Positions 57,443 through 64,000 of a DNA stretch of 64,000 bases are shown here, piece by piece. Both the position numbers and the translations under genes were made by a program. Origin of the DNA: Owenia fusiformis (taxonomy: Eukaryota; Annelida; Polychaeta; Sabellida; Oweniidae). The notes below the pieces were generated by a model that saw only the letters and a program-made list of their open reading frames with translations, made no database searches and was not told the origin of the DNA. The DNA lies in contig CAIIXF020000011.1 of the NCBI GenBank assembly GCA_903813345.2, positions 5,666,571-5,730,570 on the forward strand. Reading direction: 5' to 3'. The stretch's first letter is position 1. The number at the start of each line of letters is the position of its first letter.

Positions 57443-59018
57443 TGGATTATCATACTATATCAAGGGATACGACGCGTTTCTGTCTAGCTACCTTCTAAAT
57501 GGTTTCAGCAATGGTTTCAGTATTGGTTATTTTGGCGAAAGAGAATCGAGACGGTCAACTAATTTTAAGTCGGCCATAATCAATCACCACATTGTTAAGG
57601 AGAAAGTTAAATCTGAAATTCAAAAAAACAGGATTTCACCTCCCCAGTCCGATCCACCGTTTGATAAGTATTTTGTCACATCTCCATTGTCAGTAATTCC
57701 CAAAAAGACCCCCGGCGAATTTAGATTAATTCATGATCTTTCATATCCGAAAGGCTCTTCTATAAACGACGGAATTCCAGTTGAATTGCGATCTGTCAAT
57801 TACTCAAACGTATCTGAAGCAATCAAAATAATTTCGGAAATGGGTAGGGAATGTTTTTTAATAAAAATCGACATTCGTTCCGCATTCAGAATCATTCCTT
57901 TACATGAAGACGATTATCCATTACTAGGTTTTGAGTTCGAGGGTAATTTTTACTATCAAAAGGTTCTACCAGAAGGCTGCGCTAGTAGTTGCGCTATATT
58001 TGAAAAATTCAGTTCATGCGTGGAATGGATAATGAAAAAACAACTTGAAACACAAAATATCTTGCATTACTTAGACGATTTCCTAGTAGTATCAAAAACT
58101 TATGAAGAAGGTCGAGTGTACCTTCAAAAATTTCAGGCTATATGCAATGACATAGGCATTCCATTATCTATAGAAAAAACATCTGCCGAACCGGTAAATT
58201 GCCTCACTTTTCTGGGCATCGAATTAGACACTGCTTCAATGGAAGCCAGATTGCCATTAGAAAAACTTCATAAATGTTGTACTCTGATAGAGACAAATAT
58301 GCATAGAGATAAGCTTAAATTAAAGGAATTGCAAGAAATCATAGGCCTCCTTAATTTTGCATGCTCAGTAATTAGCCCTGGTAGAGCTTTCTTGAGGAGA
58401 ATGATAGATTTGACGAGGGGAATATCCAACAAACATTATCATATCCGTATGAACAACGAAGCAAAGCAAGATTTGAAAATGTGGAAACTATTTCTTAACC
58501 AATTCAATGGGAGGGCAATCATTAAGTCACCCGATTGGACCTCCTCCGACACTTTAAAACTATTCACAGATAGCTCAGGTTCGGGCTATGGCGCATTGTT
58601 TCAAAACAATTATTTCCACGGAGTTTGGAATTCTCACTGGAAAAAATTTCACATTACCATACTTGAACTTTATCCAATAGTTTTAGCAATAGACATGTGG
58701 GGAAACTCTTTCAAAAACAAAAATGTCTTGTTCTACACAGATAACGAGGCAGTCGCATATATCATCAATAAACAAACGTCAAAGGATGGGAATATAATGG
58801 CCCTCATCAGAAGATTGGTTCTGTCTTGTCTCTCATTTAATATATCATTCAGTGCAAAACATGTGGCAGGAACATTAAATACATCAGCAGATAGTTTATC
58901 CAGAGGTCAAGTTACAAAATTTAAACTATTAAACCACCATGTAATTAACTTACAGGGAATAAATGTACCAAACCTGCCACAAGTCGACAGCTGCAACAGA
59001 ATCTGTTGGGGATTCTAG
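57420..59018 (+). CDS. Reverse transcriptase-RNase H ORF of the Ngaro element
   Basis: 532 residues. RT motifs: FRLIHDLSYPKGSSIND (about 101), FLIKIDIRSAFRIIPL (the first catalytic Asp, about 150), LPEGCASSCAIFEKFS and LHYLDDFLVV (the YxDD box, about 217). The RNase H domain follows: LKLFTDSSGSGYGALF (first Asp), LELYPIVLAI (Glu) and VLFYTDNEAVAYIINKQ (Asp), then HVAGTLNTSADSLSR. This order and spacing fits DIRS/Ngaro RT-RH. There is no DDE integrase or protease, as expected for this order. It overlaps the recombinase ORF by 13 bases. Confidence 0.9.
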   Translation: MPTPIIINGLSYYIKGYDAFLSSYLLNGFSNGFSIGYFGERESRRSTNFKSAIINHHIVKEKVKSEIQKNRISPPQSDPPFDKYFVTSPLSVIPKKTPGEFRLIHDLSYPKGSSINDGIPVELRSVNYSNVSEAIKIISEMGRECFLIKIDIRSAFRIIPLHEDDYPLLGFEFEGNFYYQKVLPEGCASSCAIFEKFSSCVEWIMKKQLETQNILHYLDDFLVVSKTYEEGRVYLQKFQAICNDIGIPLSIEKTSAEPVNCLTFLGIELDTASMEARLPLEKLHKCCTLIETNMHRDKLKLKELQEIIGLLNFACSVISPGRAFLRRMIDLTRGISNKHYHIRMNNEAKQDLKMWKLFLNQFNGRAIIKSPDWTSSDTLKLFTDSSGSGYGALFQNNYFHGVWNSHWKKFHITILELYPIVLAIDMWGNSFKNKNVLFYTDNEAVAYIINKQTSKDGNIMALIRRLVLSCLSFNISFSAKHVAGTLNTSADSLSRGQVTKFKLLNHHVINLQGINVPNLPQVDSCNRICWGF

Positions 59019-59917
59019 AAGCCGCCTTGGAACCAACTTCAAGGGTGGCTTACAAGACAGCCTTAAAATGGTATAAACAATTTAATGACTCGTATAAATT
59101 AAACGACCCGATGCTTCCCTGTCATGTCTCTGATGTGCTTCTATTCATATCGTATCTCAACTTCAAAGATCTCAAACCTTCTACTATTACATCATACATC
59201 AGTGCCTTGGGTTACATTCACAAATTGCAACATGATAGAACACCCACCGATGCCTTCATCGTTCAAAAAACATTGTTAGGCCTAAGGAAAAAACAACCGA
59301 GTATTGACTCTAGACTTCCAATTACCCTACCAATCTTGAATAGCCTTATCGATTCATTGAATTCTATCATCCCATCAAATCCCTATTTGCAAACAATGTT
59401 CAAAGCAATGTTTGCTATGGCATTTCATTGTTTCTTGAGAATAGGGGAAATAACAGGTGGTTCGAGTAACCAAAATCTGATTCAATTAGATAATGTCAAA
59501 TTTATAAGAGAACGTTCCGAAATATGTGCTTTCGAACTTACCTTCAAAAAATATAAACATAGTATACCAGGTAAATCGCATCGCATACGAGTTGAAAAAG
59601 GAAGCATTCCTAAATATTGCCCTGTCTCACTTCTTAAAAATTACCTCACCTTGAGGGGTATGTCAGAAGGCCCGCTGTTTTTGCAATCAAACACAACACA
59701 AGTCCACAGAGACAGCTTCAGCAAATGGTTAAGAAAAGCCCTGACATTCATGAATCTTGATACAAAGTTTTATAAGACACATTCCTTCAGAATTGGTTCG
59801 GCTACTCACGCGTGTATAAACAAAGGTCTAACGGATCAGCAAATAATGCACCTAGGGAGATGGGCATCAAACAGTTTTAAAAAATACATAAGACCTCAAA
59901 TTAATTCAGCAATGTAA
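59006..59917 (+). CDS. Tyrosine recombinase ORF of the Ngaro element
   Basis: About 303 residues without an ATG at the head of the frame; expression probably depends on the overlap with the RT frame. An N-terminal SAM-like half (RVAYKTALKWYKQFND; PSTITSYISALGYIHKLQ) is followed by the catalytic half: AFHCFLRIGEI (Arg I), THSFRIGSATH (His-x-x-Arg), LGRWASNSFKKYIR (second His/Trp position, then Tyr). The set R...H-x-x-R...Y is characteristic of phage-type integrases and takes the place of a DDE integrase in this order of retrotransposons. It would join a circular cDNA to the target. Confidence 0.9.
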   Translation: MGILEAALEPTSRVAYKTALKWYKQFNDSYKLNDPMLPCHVSDVLLFISYLNFKDLKPSTITSYISALGYIHKLQHDRTPTDAFIVQKTLLGLRKKQPSIDSRLPITLPILNSLIDSLNSIIPSNPYLQTMFKAMFAMAFHCFLRIGEITGGSSNQNLIQLDNVKFIRERSEICAFELTFKKYKHSIPGKSHRIRVEKGSIPKYCPVSLLKNYLTLRGMSEGPLFLQSNTTQVHRDSFSKWLRKALTFMNLDTKFYKTHSFRIGSATHACINKGLTDQQIMHLGRWASNSFKKYIRPQINSAM

Positions 59918-60541
59918 TTCATAAATAGCCTGAGGTGTTGCCCAAGCTATCAACTTATCACTATCGAATCATGATTTATGAATCATAATTTAAATTAGAC
60001 GGTTGGCACATGCATGCACTCTTGAAATAAGTGGGCAAGGAAATTCAAGTATGATTGAATTGGTTGATACCAGATGAGAGCCCCTTTTATCATTTATTAG
60101 GATATGACATCAAATTAAAATGGTGTTTTCAGAGCTGTTGGCCTGGAATCTAGTACGTTTGACTAACATTAAATGAATATTACCTTTCCCAGAGCAGTTG
60201 GCCTGGAAAGTCTATGGTTCCTGTATATAGTGTAAACACATAGCTAGCAACGAATTAGTTTTAGCAAGGGTGAACGTGACCGAGGATTTCGGGATCCTTC
60301 GGAAATTTAAAACTCCCTGGAGTTTGAGCTGATGGCCAATCTCTAAAGTTAAAAACATACGCATATTAGAAGAATAATAAGAATAATTCTCGTAATTCTC
60401 ACAAAACAAATTCATTGTATTTTAAAACTCATACAGCTAATTTTTCTTCACAGACGGCGCATGTCTTAAAAATTAATGTTCATGTGTTTTTCATGGTCTT
60501 TGGCCACACAAACATGATAACTCATGTTATTAGTGCCCAGT

Positions 60542-60790
60542 GGCTTTTTAGCGTCCATTTCAAACATTATGTAAGGTTATGTAATACTTTATACAATTAT
60601 GTAAGACAATGTAAACGAATTTATACTATTGTTAATTTGTGTAATATTATGTAATGTTAGGAAATTGATTATGTAATGTTTTTATGTAAAAATAATAAAT
60701 CAAAATAGATGGCCACAGGATGGCTCTTGACACACCAAATTATACTTGTCAGTTTATTATTTCCCCGATAGAGCGGGCGGGAAGTATAAA
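60542..60790 (+). repeat. Ngaro repeat B1
   Basis: 249 bp, beginning GGCTTTTTAGCGTCC; the partner is B2. It overlaps A2 by 4 bp (TAAA). Confidence 0.9.
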
Positions 60791-61081
60791 AGTAATTTAA
60801 GGAATCTGCAAGTGGACCTTAAATGGATTTATACCGACTGGCCGGATATCCAATCATGTACTGGCTTTCACTTTCAGTTATACACGTGTGTCTCGAGTTA
60901 CATCTTGGGTCTATCTACTACTTCCTAGCTAGACAGCATCCTTCATTCAGTTTCATGTTTCGAAACAGACAACATGAATAAGCATTGATTTGTTAAAAAA
61001 TTATTGTTTCAACTTTACAAGCTATTCAGCATTGTTATATTAAGAAAATATTATATAACATAAGAAAGAACACTATTTATA
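60787..61081 (+). repeat. Ngaro repeat A2
   Basis: 295 bp, matching A1 throughout by eye. Confidence 0.9.
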
Positions 61082-61294
61082 ACCCTCCTCCTTTCCCCGA
61101 TTCTACCTCCAATAACACTAATGTATTATTGTTGAAATTCACGTTGTTTTAGTTTACAGACTGTATTAACTATGTCACGTTTTTCGCAAACCTATTTGAG
61201 AAAGAGACTTTCACATAGCTGTCACCATGTGTTAGTAAGCTTGTACAGTCCTAACTAACCTTTTTTTTATATTTTTTATTTTACATTAGGTTAC

Positions 61295-61543
61295 GGCTTT
61301 TTAGCGTCCATTTCAAACATTATGTAAGGTTATGTAATACTTTATACAATTATGTAAGACAATGTAAACGAATTTATACTATTGTTAATTTGTGTAATAT
61401 TATGTAATGTTAGGAAATTGATTATGTAATGTTTTTATGTAAAAATAATAAATCAAAATAGATGGCCACAGGATGGCTCTTGACACACCAAATTATACTT
61501 GTCAGTTTATTATTTCCCCGATAGAGCGGGCGGGAAGTATAAA
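61295..61543 (+). repeat. Ngaro repeat B2
   Basis: 249 bp, matching B1; the right boundary of the element. Confidence 0.9.
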
Positions 61544-62754
61544 TATTTATGATAGACCTATTGCTAAAATACAACTAGTGTGTGTAGCTATAGAGATGGC
61601 AGCTAAGTTGTGAGTTCCTTTGTAGAAAATGGAAAGTCTAGAGGCTTCTCTTCGAGATTGTAGCGATTCCAACTGTAGGTGGAGAGCTCGGGTGACAAAG
61701 CCTGAGCCTAGTTCCTTAGACGACAATTGGTTGAAAATCTGACTGCTCTTCTTTTTACCCGCTTCGGCATGTTGATATCCTTTTGGCGGTAAGGATCCAA
61801 TGCTACAATAGCATATGGCATATTCTAGGGTTGACCTGTCACCTTACTTGGACGTTGATGTCCTCTGGGCGCTACTGAATGTTGCGCCGGAGGCACACTA
61901 ACAACTTGTTAGATTTCGATTCTACTGTTTGTGTGGTCCAGTTGAGGTTGTTCGTGATTTCGATTCCTAGATATGGAATTTAAGTAAATTGAATAGCTAT
62001 TTCGCATTTAATTGGTACTGATATCAACGTTGAATCATTGATCAAAGAAACTAGTTTTGAATCAGCATTGACCTTGAGATGAGAGATTCAGCATTGATCA
62101 CATAAAAGTTTCAGCACGGACGAATCAATAAACATTTCAACGATGTGAAATTATTGAAACAGCTTTGATTTAATGGCTTCTACGACATTTTGGGATGGCA
62201 TTTGTTGTGACATCCATTTTCCTCCATGATTGACTAAACGCTGGTATATTCATTATTGGATATTGTATAGCAGCATAAGTAACATCAACTGTATAGATTA
62301 TTACTATACATTTTGTGGAAGACATGTGTCAAACATTAGCAACGTGTACACACCTTAGACAGCCACATCTGTGGACATTTTTCTCATTCAGTTTCTGTCT
62401 AATGATTTTAATTTACTTTGATATGACATTTCAGTCGTGATTAAACAATTGAATTAACAGTTTCTGTGGTTTTATGCGTTTCATGATTTAGCGACAGGAA
62501 TAATTATCATATTGACCTATTCGTGTAATACGACTAAACGTGAGAACAGTTAAATTAATTACTTCTATTTCTAACTGAAAATTCTTCCAATCACGATGAA
62601 GGCCAGAGCATGTTTGAACATTGTCACGACATGGACATTTTAACAATAGATATGCCGTGAGTGACATTATTTTAAAAGTCAGAGATCATTTACTAGTATA
62701 AACGTCGAATCAACTAGAATCATTTTGGTTACGCTAGCTGACTTTTAGAAAGTG
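61544..62754. other. No gene seen upstream of FReD gene B
   Basis: Intergenic DNA of about 1.2 kb that should include the promoter of the next gene. No element ends or RNA genes recognised. Confidence 0.4.
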
Positions 62755-64000
62755 ATGGATTTTACTGCATTGGTATTGGGAACCGTATGCCTTTTCGGTT
62801 TATCATCAGGTATGGCTTAAACGTGTTGTATTTTAGACGTAAAACTTGTTTAACATACATGATCAGAAAAAGCACATAGAAAAGAAGCTAAGATGAAGAA
62901 AAAGATCCAAGTACTCATATATAATAGAATAGAATAATATAGACCAATTATTCTTCAAATGAAAAACGTTTTGATGATTTTGTATAGTGAATGGATGAGT
63001 GATATAAAAAAATAAGTGGATGTTCCTCAAATAACGGTAAGATCAGACTGTTTGATGTATAGATGGCGTGTTCTAAATTGTGTTTCATTCTCATCTTTTA
63101 CAAAAACCAGCAGACAGCGCGAAGGTTAAATCAGCAACATGCACAATCAACGAACAGATGAAATGTACATGTGAAGGTAAGACATCAAAAATTATATAGC
63201 TACAGAATTGTATGTAGGGACGTAGCCAGGATCTGAAAATAAACTAGGCTTTATAGAAGAGACAAAGTCAATATACAGATGAGGTACAATGCTACTAAAG
63301 GAATATTCGACATTGACCCGAATCTTGCTTTTTCAAATCAAATCGTTTAACACACATTAATTTAATCTAATTTTTAATGCCACGTGCATAAATATTTTCA
63401 GAAAAATATGTGAATGACTGTTGTGTTGACCCTTCCTACTCTGGTGTAAGAAACATTAAAACACGAGAAGGAAAAATCTTCAGTGCGTACTGTGACCAGG
63501 GTTGGACTTACGCTTTTAAACGATTTGACGGCTCTGAGGATTTTTACCGCACTTGGGTTGAGTATCAACATGGCTTTGGTAAAACAGAAGGTGAACATTT
63601 CATTGGATTGGATAATCTTGCGAGTTTTGTGAAGGGGCGTAAGTGCAAAGTGCGATTTGATTTTGTGACATGGCCCCCTACATCTCCGGCTACAGCATTT
63701 GCAGAGTATTCAAAATTTCACGTTGCTGATGAGACACAAAAGTACCGTCTTACAATTGGTGGCTATAGTGGGACCGCTGGTGATTCAATGATAACAAGAC
63801 ACAATGGACAAAGATTCTCCACCTATGATCAAGATAATGACAAGTACCCTCTAAATTGTGCAGCATTATTCAAAGGAGCATGGTGGTACAAGGAATGTCA
63901 CCATGCAAACTTGTTTGGTTTGTACATGAAAAGACCAGCTTGCCCAAAATATGCCGAATGTCTTACATGGTACTACTGGCCTTCAACCATTGGATCACCT
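62755..64000 (+). CDS. Secreted fibrinogen-related protein (FReD), gene B, cut by the window end
   Basis: Exon 1 62755-62809 (signal peptide MDFTALVLGTVCLFGLSS), exon 2 63111-63176 (or from 63114: tandem CAG acceptors) and exon 3 from 63402 to beyond 64000. Exon 1 has the same length (55 nt) and both introns the same phase (1) as gene A. The linker SATCTINEQMKCTCEG is a shorter form of that in gene A. The FReD reads DCCVDPSYSGVRNIKTREGK, GWTYAFKRFDGSEDFYRTWV, EHFIGLDNLASFVKGRKC, FSTYDQDNDKYPLNC and FKGAWWYKECHHANLFGLY. The Ca-loop is DQDND. It is clearly a tandem paralog of gene A. Short stretches such as the GWTYAFKRFDGSEDFYRTWV segment are identical in the two, whereas the region around the ligand pocket (Met-Lys-Arg-Lys versus Met-Ile-Thr-Arg) differs. 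Confidence 0.85.

Larger units (their letters stand above)
54438..61543 (+). mobile_element. Ngaro-type (DIRS order) tyrosine-recombinase retrotransposon; looks whole and young
   Basis: The split direct repeats that define Ngaro elements are present: A1 (54438-54732), coding part, B1 (60542-60790), A2 (60787-61081), B2 (61295-61543). A1/A2 (295 bp) and B1/B2 (249 bp) look identical by eye, which indicates a recent insertion. Coding units in order: an SGNH-hydrolase-like ORF, a gag-like ORF with a Cys/His knuckle, RT-RNase H and a tyrosine recombinase. There are no terminal inverted repeats and no obvious target duplication, as expected for recombinase-mediated insertion. It looks whole, with no evident break in its four ORFs. 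It lies between the two FReD paralogs. Confidence 0.9.

Overview
This is eukaryotic DNA from the nuclear genome of an animal, almost certainly a marine invertebrate. It is AT-rich, with GT-AG introns, extracellular lectin and fibrinogen-related genes, a spliced pogo-type transposase, a Ngaro tyrosine-recombinase retrotransposon and many fold-back or MITE elements. The taxon cannot be fixed from the sequence; a lophotrochozoan, hemichordate, echinoderm or lancelet would all fit. Host genes are sparse and most of the window is mobile-element sediment.

Layout. 1-1.07 kb: last visible exon of a cysteine-rich receptor-type ectodomain gene (+). 2.7-12 kb: inverted-repeat elements (2753-3677, 5551-6179, the THAP element 7008-9246 with elements nested in it, the palindrome 10041-10180, the dead Tc1/mariner copy 10235-11764). 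12.1-16.7 kb: a minus-strand, three-exon PAN/apple plus C-type lectin gene. 17.7-23.9 kb: a tandem array split by a younger element, plus nested MITEs. 24.3-27.7 kb: a minus-strand C2H2 zinc-finger gene whose 3' half is a run of near-identical fingers and is out of frame with the 5' half in one segment. 29.28-35.52 kb: an apparently complete pogo/Tigger transposon with a seven-exon, 688-residue transposase ending in a PHD finger. 36.0-39.7 kb: a long fold-back element around a satellite rich in TGACCT. 39.8-41.3 kb: a LINE remnant split by an insertion. 43.07-44.05 kb: a MITE. 44.7-45.7 kb: a candidate two-exon gene of unknown family. 47.6-49.0 kb: an intronless, divergent ANKH-like membrane protein gene. 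52.1-53.9 kb and 62.8 kb to the window edge: two paralogous secreted fibrinogen-related genes with the same three-exon plan, separated by a young, whole-looking Ngaro element (54438-61543).

The recognisable host genes (ectodomain receptor exon, PAN-CTLD lectin, two fibrinogen-related proteins) suggest cell-surface or secreted recognition molecules, the kind of gene families often expanded in invertebrate innate immunity; this is inference from family membership. The zinc-finger gene is of the fast-evolving tandem type, and the mobile elements around it are the sort of DNA such proteins may recognise, but nothing here shows a link. The most unusual items are the spliced pogo-PHD transposon with a paralogous empty site only 350 bp away, and a tandem set of hairpins with compensating base changes upstream of the gag-like ORF of the Ngaro element.
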